Notes: a model not told the origin generated them from the letters alone. A stretch of 64,000 nucleotides of DNA from Bin55 sp963667455 (GCA_963667455.2 CAXXFR010000019.1:248001-312000); one strand, 5' to 3'; counted from the stretch's first letter, positions 35,418 through 45,739 are shown. Made by a program: numbers and translations.

Positions 35418-36977
35418 GTGAGCTCTCCTGTCCGACACGACTCCATACTGGTAATCGACTTCGGATCGCAGTACACGCAGTTGATCGCTCGACGACTGCG
35501 TGAAATCGGTGTCTATTGCGAGATTCACCCTTACGACCATTCTCCCGATCTGATTGAAGCGTTTTCACCGAAGGGTGTCGTTTTGTCCGGAGGTCCGGAG
35601 TCCGTAACTGAGACGGAAACCCCACGTTTGCAGCCAATCGTGTTGGAGAGCGAACTTCCCGTTCTCGGCATCTGCTACGGAATGCAGACGATGGTTGCAC
35701 AACTTGGCGGAACCATCGAACTATCTGACCATCGCGAATTTGGCCTGGCACAACTCGACGTGAGCAACGACAACCCCTTGTTTCAAGGGTGTGAGTCGAC
35801 GCTCAAGGTGTGGATGAGTCACGGAGATCGAGTGACATCCTTGCCGTCCGGAATGTATGCCACCGCAACAACGCGGAGCTCGCCCATCGCCGCTTGCATG
35901 AGCAAGGATCGCAAGTGGTTCGGATTGCAGTTCCATCCGGAGGTCACGCACACCGACGACGGATTGGAAATTCTCAGTCGATTTGCACTTGACGTGTGTG
36001 CATGCGATCCGACTTGGACACCGCAACACATCGCCCGGGAGCTGGTCGACCGTATCCGTCAGGCTGTTGGGTCGGAACGAGTGTTACTGGCACTGTCCGG
36101 AGGTGTGGACTCGAGCGTGTTGGCAGCCCTGCTCGAACGGGCCATCGGAGACCAGCTCACCTGCATTCTGGTAGACAACGGATTGTTGCGTAAAGACGAG
36201 GCCAATCTTGTCAGGAATCGGTTCGACCAGACCAATGCGTTCAATCTCAACCTCGAAGTTGTTGAAGCACAGTCGCTCTTCCTGGATCAACTGGAAGGAA
36301 TCGAAGATCCGGAGACTAAACGCAAGATCATCGGAAAGACGTTCGTCGATGTGTTCGAAGAGAAGGCCAGCGCCATCGAGGATGTCCGATGGCTGGCGCA
36401 AGGCACCATCTACCCGGATGTCGTCGAGTCCGCTGCCACGCGTCACGGCAAGACCCATGTGATCAAGAGCCATCACAATGTTGGCGGCCTGCCGGATCGA
36501 CTGAAACTAAAGATTCTCGAGCCCTTGCGCGAGCTGTTCAAAGACGAAGTGCGGGCATTGGGATTGCAGCTGGGTTTGCCTTACGAGATTGTTAACCGGC
36601 ATCCGTTTCCGGGACCGGGATTAGCCGTTCGCATGGCCGGCCCATTTCACGCAAGATATGTTGAGACCCTGCGTGAGGCCGATGCGATTTTTCTTGAAGA
36701 ACTGCGTGAAAGTGGTTGGTACGACAAAGTTGCACAGGCGTTTGTCGTATTCTTGCCAACTCGATCCGTGGGCGTGGTGGGAGACGCTCGAGTCTACGAA
36801 AATGTTGTTGCTTTGCGAGCGGTGACCACAGTCGACTTCATGACCGCGGACTGGGCGGATTTGCCCCACGAGTTGATCGGCAGAACTGCGAATCGGATCG
36901 TCAATGAAGTCACGGGGATTTCCCGCGTCGTTTACGACGTTACCAGCAAGCCACCGGCTACGATTGAGTGGGAATAA
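35418..36977 (+). CDS. guaA: GMP synthase (glutamine-hydrolysing)
   Basis: 519 aa, GTG start. N-terminal class I glutamine amidotransferase domain with the nucleophile in GICYGMQ and the His/Glu of FHPEVTHT. Next is the ATP-pyrophosphatase P-loop LSGGVDSSV near residue 228, and the C-terminal dimerisation domain with RHPFPGPGLAVR. Converts XMP to GMP. Second gene of the guaBA operon. Confidence 0.97.
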   Translation: MSSPVRHDSILVIDFGSQYTQLIARRLREIGVYCEIHPYDHSPDLIEAFSPKGVVLSGGPESVTETETPRLQPIVLESELPVLGICYGMQTMVAQLGGTIELSDHREFGLAQLDVSNDNPLFQGCESTLKVWMSHGDRVTSLPSGMYATATTRSSPIAACMSKDRKWFGLQFHPEVTHTDDGLEILSRFALDVCACDPTWTPQHIARELVDRIRQAVGSERVLLALSGGVDSSVLAALLERAIGDQLTCILVDNGLLRKDEANLVRNRFDQTNAFNLNLEVVEAQSLFLDQLEGIEDPETKRKIIGKTFVDVFEEKASAIEDVRWLAQGTIYPDVVESAATRHGKTHVIKSHHNVGGLPDRLKLKILEPLRELFKDEVRALGLQLGLPYEIVNRHPFPGPGLAVRMAGPFHARYVETLREADAIFLEELRESGWYDKVAQAFVVFLPTRSVGVVGDARVYENVVALRAVTTVDFMTADWADLPHELIGRTANRIVNEVTGISRVVYDVTSKPPATIEWE

Positions 36978-37030
36978 TGGATGCGCTTGTTGGGTATATT
37001 GATTAACAGGAAATTGGAAGGGATCAGAGC

Positions 37031-39066
37031 ATGAGCCACCAAACACAAGACACCTTGAACCTTGCGTTGATTGGGTCCGGTGGCGTCGGGAAGACATCCC
37101 TAGCAGAAGTCCTGTTTGCACACCGCAGGGGCAACGAACACGAAGGGCTCGGTCGATGAAGGGACCACTGTAGCCGACTACCTTGATCGTGAGCGAGAAG
37201 CCAAACACTCCATCCAATCTGCTTTCCTGACCTTCGACTACGAAGGCAAGTGTGTGGACGGTCGTCGACACTCCTGGATTTCACGACTTCGTTGGACGTG
37301 CCTTGTCGGTCCTCCCGGCGGCTGAGACAGCCGTTCTGGTTGTTGATGCATCGGCAGGTTTGGATACCTCTGCTCAACGGTTGTTCCGTCAAGCCGGAGA
37401 ACGCGGCTTGTGTCGCATGATTGTGGTTAACAAGATCGATGCAGAAAACTTGGACCTCGAGGGACTGCTCGATCAGATACAGGTTTCGATCGGTTCGGAG
37501 TGTTTGCCCATCAATCTGCCAGCAAACTCGGGAACTGCAATCGTCGATTGCTTTGGCGAGGCGGGCGATGCTGACACCGACATCGATGACATTGCCAGTG
37601 CCCACGAAAAGATCGTTGATCAAGTGGTCGAAGTCGACGAAGAGTTGATGGAACTCTACTTGGAGCAAGCCGATGAACTGCCGGCCGATCAGCTTCACGC
37701 TGCTTTTGAGACAGCTTTGCGAAGTGGACACCTCATTCCGATCTGCTTCATGTCTGCGGAGACTGGAGTAGGCGTAAAGGAGTTTTTGGACTTGGCGCAC
37801 AACCTGTTGCCGAATCCCAATGAAGGGAATCCGCCTCCTTACTTGGAAGGCGAGAGCTCATTGGAAGTAGAAGCGGATGCCAATGCACCGTTGCTTGCTC
37901 AGGTTGTCAATGTTTCCATCGATCCGTTCCGCGGTCGTATGGCTGTAGTTCGAGTCCATCGTGGAACGATGAAAAGCGGCGGCCAGGTCTTTGTGGACGA
38001 TGATCGCAAAGCAACCAAGATTGCACATATCTTCCGGTTGGTTGGTGGCGAACAGGTTGAAATCGACGAAGCCGTCGCCGGCGACATCTGCGCATTGCCC
38101 AGAATGGAATCCGTGAATTACAACACCATCCTGCACGACTCCAGAGACGGAGGCAAGATTCGGGTCGAACCAATGCCAATTCCGACACCCGTGTTTGGAA
38201 AAGCTGTTCGAGTCGCCAACGACAACGAAGCACAGAAAGTCTCCGATGCGATGCATAACGTTGCTACGGAAGATCCGTCGTTTCAAGTGGTCCACGTTGC
38301 GTCACTGAATGAAACTGTTGCGCGAGGGATGGGCGAGTTGCACTTGCGCGAGATTCTGGAAGGAATCGAGAAGCAGCAGGGGGTGGACATAGAAACCGAC
38401 TTCCCATCAGTGGAGTACAAGGAAACCATCACGGTTGCCGCTGATGGTCACAATCGACACAAGAAACAGACCGGCGGCGCGGGGCAGTTTGGCGAGGTCT
38501 ATCTCAGAATTGAACCCCTAGACCGTGGGAGTGGATTCGAGTTCGTCGACAAAGTGGTCGGAGGCGTCATTCCGGGTCAGTTCATTCCTGCGGTGGAGAA
38601 AGGCGTAAAGCAAGTCTTGGATACGGGAGCCATCTCGGGTCACGAACTCGAAGATGTCAGAGTTACCGTCTACGACGGCAAGCACCATCCGGTTGACTCG
38701 AAGGAAATCGCTTTTGTTCAGGCTGGTCGTAAAGCGTTTCTGGCTGCCGTGCGCAAGGCACGACCGATTGTCATGGAGCCAGTGGTTGACGTAACGATCA
38801 ATGTCCCGAACGACTGCATGGGAGACGTTACCGGTGATCTGGCATCCATGGGCGGCATCGTCAACGGCTCCAACGTGCTGGCGGATTCAACGACTGATAT
38901 TTCCGGTCAAGTTCCCTTGCGGGAGATGCAAACCTACCACTCTCGATTGAGTTCTATTTCGGGGGGAAAAGGGAACTACTCGATGGAGTTCAGTCACTAC
39001 GCGGCGGTTCAGGCGATTCTGCAGAAGGAACTTGCTTCATCTTTCGAGATTGAAGAGGAAGACTAG
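37031..39066 (+). pseudogene. EF-G-like GTPase (EF-G2 type) with two frameshifts near the 5' end
   Basis: The gene starts at the ATG at 37031 (MSHQTQDTLNLALIG) with the P-loop GSGGVGKTSLAE. It shifts frame at TTT 37115-37117 and again at GG 37256-37257; removing one base at each point restores a continuous protein through L-H-T-A-G-A-T-N, D-E-G-T-T-V and V-V-D-T-P-G-F-H-D-F. From 37252 on, the frame is intact for 604 codons with N-K-I-D, domain II, and EF-G domains III-V (G-M-G-E-L-H-L; KKQTGGAGQFGEVYLR; R-K-A-F-L-A-A). It resembles the EF-G-like paralogue, not the canonical FusA of the str operon. Either a recent inactivation or two sequence errors; the intact remainder argues that any loss is recent. 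Confidence 0.8.
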
Positions 39067-39068
39067 CC

Positions 39069-39542
39069 ATTGCCGAAGGCGATGAACGGTTCATGCGCCG
39101 AGCGTTGGAACTTGCGCGACAGGGAGCACAGGCTGGCGAAGTGCCGGTTGGGGCAGTTCTAGTTCTCGAAGGCGACATTTGCGGCGAGGGGTTCAATTCC
39201 TGCATCTCGTATTCCGATCCGACAGCACATGCTGAAATCGTCGCTATACGCCAAGCATGTGTGCAACAGAACAACTACCGAATTCCCGGTTCCACTTTGT
39301 ATGTAACTCTCGAACCTTGCCTGATGTGTGTGGGAGCAATCGTGCATGCACGGGTCGAGCGTTTGGTGTATGGAGTGAACGAGCCGAAAGCTGGAGCCAT
39401 TGAGAGTAGATTGCAGGGCTTCGCTCAGCCGCACTTGAACCATGTAGTAGAGGTGGGTCCTCGAGTTCTCGAAAACGAATGCAAAACGTTGATTCAACGT
39501 TTCTTCCAAGAAAGAAGGAGCTTGGCGGACGACAGTGAGTAG
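39069..39542 (+). CDS. tadA: tRNA-specific adenosine deaminase TadA
   Basis: Converts A34 to inosine in tRNA-Arg(ACG). Zinc-site motifs H-A-E-I-V-A and P-C-L-M-C and the N-terminal GEVPVGAVLV are intact. An ATG at 39093 would give 149 aa but removes the conserved stretch before MRRALELA. In frame upstream there is an ATT at 39069 preceded by GAGGA at about 9 nt, giving A-E-G-D-E-R-F-M-R, which fits the family N-terminus. I prefer this rare start (157 aa). The EF-G-like stop is 2 bp upstream, so translation is probably coupled. Confidence 0.9.
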   Translation: MAEGDERFMRRALELARQGAQAGEVPVGAVLVLEGDICGEGFNSCISYSDPTAHAEIVAIRQACVQQNNYRIPGSTLYVTLEPCLMCVGAIVHARVERLVYGVNEPKAGAIESRLQGFAQPHLNHVVEVGPRVLENECKTLIQRFFQERRSLADDSE

Positions 39543-39548
39543 AAACCT

Positions 39549-42500
39549 GTGAACTCACCCCTCGTTCTCAGAGGCGGATTGAGCCACGGACCCAGCCACT
39601 TGGCCAAGATCCGGAGCGAGTTGCAGGAAGTCAGCAACCGGGACGATGTTCGTTTACATGCCGAATATGTACATCTTCTGGACATTGAACGATCTCTGAA
39701 TCCCGAAGAACTGCAGGTCGTCACATCGTTGCTGGACTACGGCACTAGCGTTCCGGATGGACGGGAACAGCTACCGTTGCGGTGCACCGTCGTTCCGAGG
39801 CTAGGGACGACTTCTCCCTGGTCCAGCAAGGCCACTGATGTATTCAAGCTGTGCAACCTAGACTCCGTAAGGCGCGTTGAGCGCGGCATTCGATGGCACA
39901 TTGATCTTTGGTCGCAGGATTTCCTTTCGGCACTGTACGACCGTATGACCGAATCGGTGGTGTTCGAGGAAAACTTTGCGGGAGTGTTTCGGACTCCCTC
40001 GCCTGGCGAGCTTCGCCGAATCGATCTAAGCGTCAGTCCACGCGAGGCAATTGAAGAGTTGAACATCGACCTAGGTCTTGCGTTGGCTCAAGATGAGATT
40101 CTCTACCTAACACAGATCTACGACAAGTTGCGTCGCAACCCTACCGATGTTGAGTTGATGATGTTCGCGCAGGCAAACTCCGAACACTGTCGTCACAAGG
40201 TGTTCAACGCGTCGTGGAACATCGACGGCAGAGATGTCCCCGACACACTGTTTCAAAAAATTCGGAGCACCACTGCTGCCATCAACGGCAGAGGGATTCG
40301 TTCGGCGTATCAAGACAACGCCGCAGTCATTGACGGTTCCCAGGACGTTCGATTCGGCGTTTCGCCTTTCTCGATTGCATATGGCGACATTCGTGAACCG
40401 GTCGACACGGTGATGAAAGTTGAGACACACAACCATCCGACTGCAATTTCTCCCTATGCTGGTGCTGCGACCGGTTCGGGAGGAGAAATTCGGGACGAGG
40501 GCGCAGTCGGGTCAGGATCAAAACCAAAGGCGGGACTCGTGGGCTACACAACCTCGCACTTGGAGATTGGCACAAATCTGGAGCCGTGGGAACTTGGGAA
40601 GGGAAAACCGGACTCAATTGCATCTTCAGCCCAGATCATGTCTGACGGGCCAATAGGAGCGGCCGCCTACAACAACGAGTACGGGCGTCCCGCTCTGCTG
40701 GGCTATTTCAGAACATTCGAGTCGGCATCGCAATTCAATCCTGAGTCGAGATGGGGCTATCACAAACCGATCATGATTGCCGGTGGTGTTGGATCGGTCT
40801 TCCGACAGCACGTCAATGGAGAATCTGTCGAAAGGTCTTGTGCTCTGGTTGTACTCGGCGGACCTGCAATGCTCATTGGTCTTGGAGGCGGTGCAGCGTC
40901 GAGCATGAGTTCAGGGGAATCTTCCTCTGAACTGGACTTTGCATCGGTACAACGGGACAACGCTGAGCTGGAACGTCGTTGCCAGGAAGTCATCGACCGG
41001 TGCACGGCATCACTGGATCGGAATCCCATCGCGTTCATACACGATGTAGGTGCGGGAGGTCTCTCCAATGCGCTGCCGGAACTGATTCACGACATTGGTA
41101 CAGGCGGCAAATTCGAGTTGCGTGATGTTCCAAATGCAGACATCGGTATGTCTCCAATGGAGATTTGGTGCAACGAGGCACAGGAACGCTATGTGCTGGC
41201 CATTCCTTCCGAACGATTGGAGCTATTCAGACAGATCTGTGAACGTGAACGTTGCCCGTATGCGGTTGTTGGACACACACTACAGGAGAAACGAATCGAG
41301 CTGAACGATGCGTTGTTAGACGAACAGCCCATCGATTTGAACCTCGATGTGATCTTTGGCAAACCTCCACGCATGCGTCGCGAGTTTATTTCTACCCCTC
41401 GCTCCGTTAGCGCTCTTGATCTCGGCCACGCAACGCTCGACGAGGCGATTAGTCGAGTGTTGCGCTTTCCGGCGGTCGGATCCAAGAAATTTCTTGTGAC
41501 TATCGGTGATCGAAGCATTACGGGGCTGGTAGCTCGCGAGCAGATGGTTGGTCCCTATCAAGTTCCCGTGGCTGATGCCGCAGTGACCATTGCCGGCTAC
41601 GAAACCTACTCCGGGGAAGCCATGTCAATGGGCGAACGCAGTCCACTGGCAGTATTGAATCCAGCCTCGTCAGCCTGTATGGCAATCGCCGAGGCGCTTA
41701 CTAACTTGGCTTCGGTTCGAGTAGAGAGCCTTGATCGCGTCGTACTTTCTGCAAATTGGATGGCTTGTGTGGGCTTTGGCGATGAAGACCAAGCATTGCA
41801 TGAGGCAGTTTCCGCCGCAGCGGACCTGTGTCGCGAAATCGGGATTGCGATACCAGTCGGAAAAGACAGCCTGTCCATGAGAACGACATGGCAGGAAGAA
41901 GAGCCCAGCAAGGAGGTGGTCTCTCCCGTATCGCTCATCGTCTCGGCGTTTGCTCCAGTACCCGATGTGCGCGTTGTTTCGACACCGCAATTGCGAAGCG
42001 TAGCGAGTGAATTGTTGCTCATTGAACTTGACTCCCAACAGCGATTGGGTGGGAGTTGTCTGGCTCAGGTGTATGGACAGTTTGGCGACTCCACGCCGGA
42101 CGTTCAAGACCCTCAGAAGCTTAGGCGACTGTTTGAGATTGCGATGCAAGTTCACGACGAAGAACTGGTTCTTGCGATGCATGATCGATCCGATGGGGGA
42201 TTGTTCGTTTCTGTTCTCGAAATGGCAATCGCAGGCCGAATCGGAATCGAACTGTCCAACGTTGAAGACTGGAAGAGCGAACTGTTTTCGGAAGAAGTGG
42301 GATTGATCTACGAAGCCCTGCCCGGACAAGCAAATACCATTGAGAGACTCGCGGCGGACTTGGGGCTTGTGTGCAGACGCATTGGCCGTACTCGAGACAG
42401 TGAGCACTTCGAGGTGTATGACAGTCATGGAGAGCTGATCTATCGGGAATCACTCCGGGAATTGGAGAGACGGTGGACTTCAACTAGCCACTCGATGCAG

Positions 42501-43412
42501 CGACTTCGCGACGACTCGGACTGCGCAGACGAGGAATTTGCTCTTATCGGAGAGCAAGACCCCGGTCTTAGCGAGGATCTAAAGTTCTCCATCGATCAAT
42601 CGAGTCGAAGTACTCGGCAACCCCGGGCCGATTCTCCACGCGTCGCAATTCTCCGAGATCAAGGAGTGAACGGCCAGGTGGAAATGGCTGCGGCCTTTCA
42701 CGCTGCGGGATTTGAATGTGACGACGTTCATATGACAGACATCTTCTCGGGTCGTGTCTCGCTGAGTTCGTATCGAGTACTCGCAGCTTGTGGAGGGTTC
42801 TCTTATGGGGATGTTCTTGGGGCCGGAGGCGGGTGGGCGAAGTCAATACTGTTCAACGACGAAGTCTGTAATGAATTCGGGAGTTTCTTCGGACGTTCGG
42901 ACACACTAACGCTCGGGGTGTGTAATGGTTGTCAGATGCTCTCGAGACTTAAGTCCCTTATTCCGGGAACAAGTGATTGGCCGACTTTCGAACGGAACAA
43001 GTCCGATCAATTCGAAGGGCGAACGGTCCAGGTTCGCATCGAAGAATCGGATTCTCCTTGGCTGTTAGGAATGGGGGGAAGCCGCGTCCAGGTGCCTGTT
43101 GCGCACGGCGAGGGGCGTACAGTTCCAAACGGAGATGACCCAGAAGCATCGCCAATCCCGGAAGAAATCGTTACGTTCCGCTACGTCGATGGATTCGGAG
43201 ACGCAACCGACACCTATCCGATGAATCCCAACGGATCCGTTGACTCCATCGCAGGAGTCAGTTCAACTGACGGAAGAGTCTTGATTCTGATGCCGCACCC
43301 TGAGAGAGTATTCCGCACGGTCCAGAATTCCTGGTTTGATCCAGCTTTGCTGAACCGTGAGTTCAGCCCTTGGTTCCAGCTCTTTCGAAACGCCTACAAC
43401 GCCGTCGCTTAG
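39549..43412 (+). CDS. purL: Phosphoribosylformylglycinamidine synthase, large type
   Basis: 1287 aa, GTG start, the normal size of the gammaproteobacterial single-chain PurL. It converts FGAR and glutamine to FGAM in purine synthesis. N-terminal domain, then the ATP/FGAR core with F-A-Q-A-N-S-E-H-C-R-H-K and ETHNHPTAISPY. A second AIRS-like half carries GKDSLSMRT, and the C-terminal glutaminase domain from about residue 1030 has the nucleophile in LGVCNGCQ and the H-P-E-R of MPHPERVFR. Decayed copies of its 3' end recur between the B genes downstream. Confidence 0.97.
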   Translation: MNSPLVLRGGLSHGPSHLAKIRSELQEVSNRDDVRLHAEYVHLLDIERSLNPEELQVVTSLLDYGTSVPDGREQLPLRCTVVPRLGTTSPWSSKATDVFKLCNLDSVRRVERGIRWHIDLWSQDFLSALYDRMTESVVFEENFAGVFRTPSPGELRRIDLSVSPREAIEELNIDLGLALAQDEILYLTQIYDKLRRNPTDVELMMFAQANSEHCRHKVFNASWNIDGRDVPDTLFQKIRSTTAAINGRGIRSAYQDNAAVIDGSQDVRFGVSPFSIAYGDIREPVDTVMKVETHNHPTAISPYAGAATGSGGEIRDEGAVGSGSKPKAGLVGYTTSHLEIGTNLEPWELGKGKPDSIASSAQIMSDGPIGAAAYNNEYGRPALLGYFRTFESASQFNPESRWGYHKPIMIAGGVGSVFRQHVNGESVERSCALVVLGGPAMLIGLGGGAASSMSSGESSSELDFASVQRDNAELERRCQEVIDRCTASLDRNPIAFIHDVGAGGLSNALPELIHDIGTGGKFELRDVPNADIGMSPMEIWCNEAQERYVLAIPSERLELFRQICERERCPYAVVGHTLQEKRIELNDALLDEQPIDLNLDVIFGKPPRMRREFISTPRSVSALDLGHATLDEAISRVLRFPAVGSKKFLVTIGDRSITGLVAREQMVGPYQVPVADAAVTIAGYETYSGEAMSMGERSPLAVLNPASSACMAIAEALTNLASVRVESLDRVVLSANWMACVGFGDEDQALHEAVSAAADLCREIGIAIPVGKDSLSMRTTWQEEEPSKEVVSPVSLIVSAFAPVPDVRVVSTPQLRSVASELLLIELDSQQRLGGSCLAQVYGQFGDSTPDVQDPQKLRRLFEIAMQVHDEELVLAMHDRSDGGLFVSVLEMAIAGRIGIELSNVEDWKSELFSEEVGLIYEALPGQANTIERLAADLGLVCRRIGRTRDSEHFEVYDSHGELIYRESLRELERRWTSTSHSMQRLRDDSDCADEEFALIGEQDPGLSEDLKFSIDQSSRSTRQPRADSPRVAILRDQGVNGQVEMAAAFHAAGFECDDVHMTDIFSGRVSLSSYRVLAACGGFSYGDVLGAGGGWAKSILFNDEVCNEFGSFFGRSDTLTLGVCNGCQMLSRLKSLIPGTSDWPTFERNKSDQFEGRTVQVRIEESDSPWLLGMGGSRVQVPVAHGEGRTVPNGDDPEASPIPEEIVTFRYVDGFGDATDTYPMNPNGSVDSIAGVSSTDGRVLILMPHPERVFRTVQNSWFDPALLNREFSPWFQLFRNAYNAVA

Positions 43413-43475
43413 AGATCTACAGGTGTTCGACTCGAAAACATGAGCTTCTCGTCTCAATTGCAGGGTGGAAGAGTT
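43413..43475. repeat. Possible relic of the oppF 3' end behind purL
   Basis: The ~60 bp after the purL stop resemble 59545-59605, the 3' end of the convergent oppF gene. Shared are the block G-A-G-C-T-T-(C/T)-T-C-G-T and the position of the purL-like stop. Read on the minus strand it gives D-E-K-L at the place where OppF has D-E-K-L. Similar stretches follow the purL relics at about 46074-46130 and 51313-51370. By-eye similarity only. Confidence 0.4.
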
Positions 43476-43483
43476 CGAATGCC

Positions 43484-43565
43484 CATTACGGCGCGTTCTC
43501 TCCCAAGCTTCAAGATCTCCTCGACGAGTTCGTGTACCGCAACAAGCGCAGATCCTTAGTGTTTC
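43484..43565 (+). pseudogene. IS1595/ISXO2-type transposase C-terminal scar, unit 1
   Basis: Frame reads H-Y-G-A-F-S-P-K-L-Q-D-L-L-D-E-F-V-Y-R-N followed by K-R-R-S. This is like the C-terminal H-x-V-S-P-K-x-L-Q-x-Y-L-D-E-F-x-F-R-x-N-R-R block of IS1595-family (ISXO2-like) transposases. Nothing of the catalytic core remains. Ends about 50 bp before the B1 promoter. Confidence 0.5.
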
Positions 43566-43616
43566 CGATGAAACGGAGTTGCCCCACATGCTCTGGCGGA
43601 TCAATCGGTGTGGTAT

Positions 43617-43645
43617 TTGTCGATGGATGCTCGAGGGTTTAGCAT
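43617..43645 (+). promoter_or_regulatory. B1 promoter (TTGTCG-17-TAGCAT)
   Basis: -35 TTGTCG at 43617-43622 and -10 TAGCAT at 43640-43645 with a 17-bp spacer. The same pair at the same spacing precedes B2-B5. Expected leader is about 23 nt, with no Shine-Dalgarno. Confidence 0.5.
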
Positions 43646-43674
43646 AGCGGAGAAACAACGCAACGATCCATCTC

Positions 43675-45576
43675 ATGCAAACCAACATTTCTCCGAGTCG
43701 ACTTGCCGCGTTGCTCATCGTCGCCCTTCTGGTCGGTGTCGGAGGGACCAGCGCTGTGTTCTGGCTGATCCTAGCCCCCTTCGGGGGAGGCGGCGACCAG
43801 GTGTACGATGCCGCTGCTCCACCAACACCCACCGAAATTGGAGCGAGTACGCAGGTACCCACTGAAACCTCGGACGCTTCGGAACCGGCAAAGTTCGCCG
43901 TTCGCAGTCTCGATGAAATAGCTGGCATGAGGAGTGCTTCGGAGCAGCAATTGGCGTTGCACATACTTCTGTCCCAACTGGACGAAGCACAGGTGGTCGA
44001 TCTAGTGACGGACTCTCAGGATGTCCTGGTGGAGACGGACAAGTACAACCTGCAATTTGCAATGATTCAACGACTGGCTCATCAGAATCCGAGTCGAGCG
44101 TTGTCGCTCAGCCTGGAGATGGAGTCCGACTACCGCCTCGGGCAGTTTGTAGTGAGTGTCTTTCGAGAATGGGCGCATTCCAGCCTGGACGAGGCCGTTT
44201 CGCGCGCTCGAACATTGGATGAGGATCTCAAGGAATCCGCCGTGAGAGCGATTGTGGAGGAACGGACGGATCTTTCCGAGGGCACCATTCGAGCGATTGC
44301 CAGAGACCTCGACAACGAGCAGATTGCAACTTCGGCGATTGTGCAACGAAAAATCGAGGAGGCGATCGGCGACCCGGAGACGGCTTGGAATGAACTGGCC
44401 GTAGACTTGCAGAATGACTCGGAGAACTATTGGACCATCTCTCGCGTTGCCTTGGCATGGGTCGAAGAGAGTGGACTGAGCGTGCTTGACCAAATCTCAC
44501 AATCGTTGACCAATGCTCGAACGAAACGATACGTAATTGGCTATGTCCTTGCCGACGTTGCTCGAACGGAACCCGAAGGGGCCTTCAACCACTCACTCGC
44601 CATCGAGAACGACCAACGCAACTTCATTGTTGGTAGCGTTGCACGTATTTGGGCAGACTCCGACCGGCATTCAGCCTTGACGGCTGCGATGGGAATAGAG
44701 AAAGAGTCTGTGCGTAAAGATGTTGTGGAATCGGTGATTAGTTCTTGGGCATGGGACGAACCGAGAGCTGTGTTGGAAGGCGTAAACGCCCTGCCTGTCG
44801 AGTTTCAGAAATTTGCGTCCACAACGGCTTTGAGCGAGATGGCTGGTGAATCTCCCGAAGAGGCAGCGGCAATGGTGGTTGCGATGGATTCAAGCGCCGT
44901 CAAGTCGTCAAGTGCAAGAAGTGTTGTAAGTACGTGGGCACATCGCGATCACAGTGCGGCACTCGAGTGGATTCTCAACGAGCCGGGCGTCGAAGAGATC
45001 CGGACCGAACTGTTGTTTTCCATCATGAATCAACTGGTATCGGCCGATCCCGAGCTTGCAATGAGTACGGCTCTCGTGCAGCCTATCGACGAGGACGAAT
45101 CCGATATTGGGAAGTTCGGTCCCGTGGGGGTCGGGATGGAGTATCGTGTCATTACATCGCTTACTTATTCGGACGTGGACAAGGCCATCGAGCTGTTGCC
45201 TCAGGTACGCGAAGGTCCAACGAAGTTTAGGTCGTACCGAAACGTAGCTCAATCCTTAATGAGGAACGGTGAAGTGGACAAGGCCTTCGACGTGGTCCAA
45301 CAGCTTCCGGAGACCGACAGAAAGAAAATGTACCAGGACCTGTCCACATCCTGGGCAATGACAGACCCCAAAGGCATGCTCGAGTCGATGGATCGGTTTC
45401 CGTTCAAGGACATCAGATCCCGGGCTGCTGTACTGATGGTGACAACCGCTCAAAACTCCAAGGCCTTGTCGGACGAAGAGATCGAGCAAGCGAGGAAATA
45501 CCTCACCGACGAGCATGCGAAGGCACTCGAGGAAGATGACCCCGAGGTGTTGCGGTCCTTTTTCCAAACTTATTGA
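43675..45576 (+). CDS. Membrane-anchored alpha-solenoid repeat protein B1
   Basis: 633 aa, first of six tandem paralogues. Residues ~8-33 form a TM anchor (LAALLIVALLVGVGG); the Cys found at this place in B2-B6 is Gly here, which argues against a lipoprotein. A variable Pro/Thr/Glu linker (about 38-72) leads to FAVRSLDEIAGM and then about fifteen two-helix repeats of 31-33 residues to residue ~600. Typical cores are E-W-A-H-S-S-L-D-E-A, I-W-A-D-S-D-R-H-S-A-L and S-W-A-M-T-D-P-K-G-M-L. A loop at ~470-485 (DEDESDIGKFGPVG) differs strongly between paralogues. The tail is acidic. Most of the protein should be periplasmic. No enzyme motif. Confidence 0.85.
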   Translation: MQTNISPSRLAALLIVALLVGVGGTSAVFWLILAPFGGGGDQVYDAAAPPTPTEIGASTQVPTETSDASEPAKFAVRSLDEIAGMRSASEQQLALHILLSQLDEAQVVDLVTDSQDVLVETDKYNLQFAMIQRLAHQNPSRALSLSLEMESDYRLGQFVVSVFREWAHSSLDEAVSRARTLDEDLKESAVRAIVEERTDLSEGTIRAIARDLDNEQIATSAIVQRKIEEAIGDPETAWNELAVDLQNDSENYWTISRVALAWVEESGLSVLDQISQSLTNARTKRYVIGYVLADVARTEPEGAFNHSLAIENDQRNFIVGSVARIWADSDRHSALTAAMGIEKESVRKDVVESVISSWAWDEPRAVLEGVNALPVEFQKFASTTALSEMAGESPEEAAAMVVAMDSSAVKSSSARSVVSTWAHRDHSAALEWILNEPGVEEIRTELLFSIMNQLVSADPELAMSTALVQPIDEDESDIGKFGPVGVGMEYRVITSLTYSDVDKAIELLPQVREGPTKFRSYRNVAQSLMRNGEVDKAFDVVQQLPETDRKKMYQDLSTSWAMTDPKGMLESMDRFPFKDIRSRAAVLMVTTAQNSKALSDEEIEQARKYLTDEHAKALEEDDPEVLRSFFQTY

Positions 45577-45640
45577 TTGCTCGAAGAATGGCAGGGCGCA
45601 CTAGAGGATGGAGAGGAATCTTAGCGACAAAGGCATTCGA

Positions 45641-45662
45641 CCTTTTCTTGCCAAAGAGGAGG
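45641..45662 (+). other. Conserved 3' hairpin behind B1
   Basis: CCTTTTC (45641-45647) pairs with GAGGAGG (45656-45662) through two U-G wobbles; 8-nt loop. It lies 64 bp after the B1 stop, inside a block conserved behind every B gene and followed by GGGACTGCACAC. No U-run follows directly. Confidence 0.5.
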
Positions 45663-45739
45663 GATCGGGACTGCACACTCTTTTGGGGACACTTCTATGG
45701 ATGCCCTTCCTTGGGTTGATTGGTGCCCGTTCAAGGACT

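Noticed and set aside
37031..37260. Programmed frameshifting in the EF-G-like gene
   Set aside because: Neither site has a slippery heptamer or stimulatory stop/pseudoknot context that I can see, and EF-G paralogues are not known to use it; indels or sequencing errors are simpler.
43690..43780. Lipobox in the B proteins (G-V-G-C)
   Set aside because: The residues before the Cys lack the L/V-x-G/A consensus, the Cys is Gly in B1, and the hydrophobic stretch continues past it; a TM anchor fits better.
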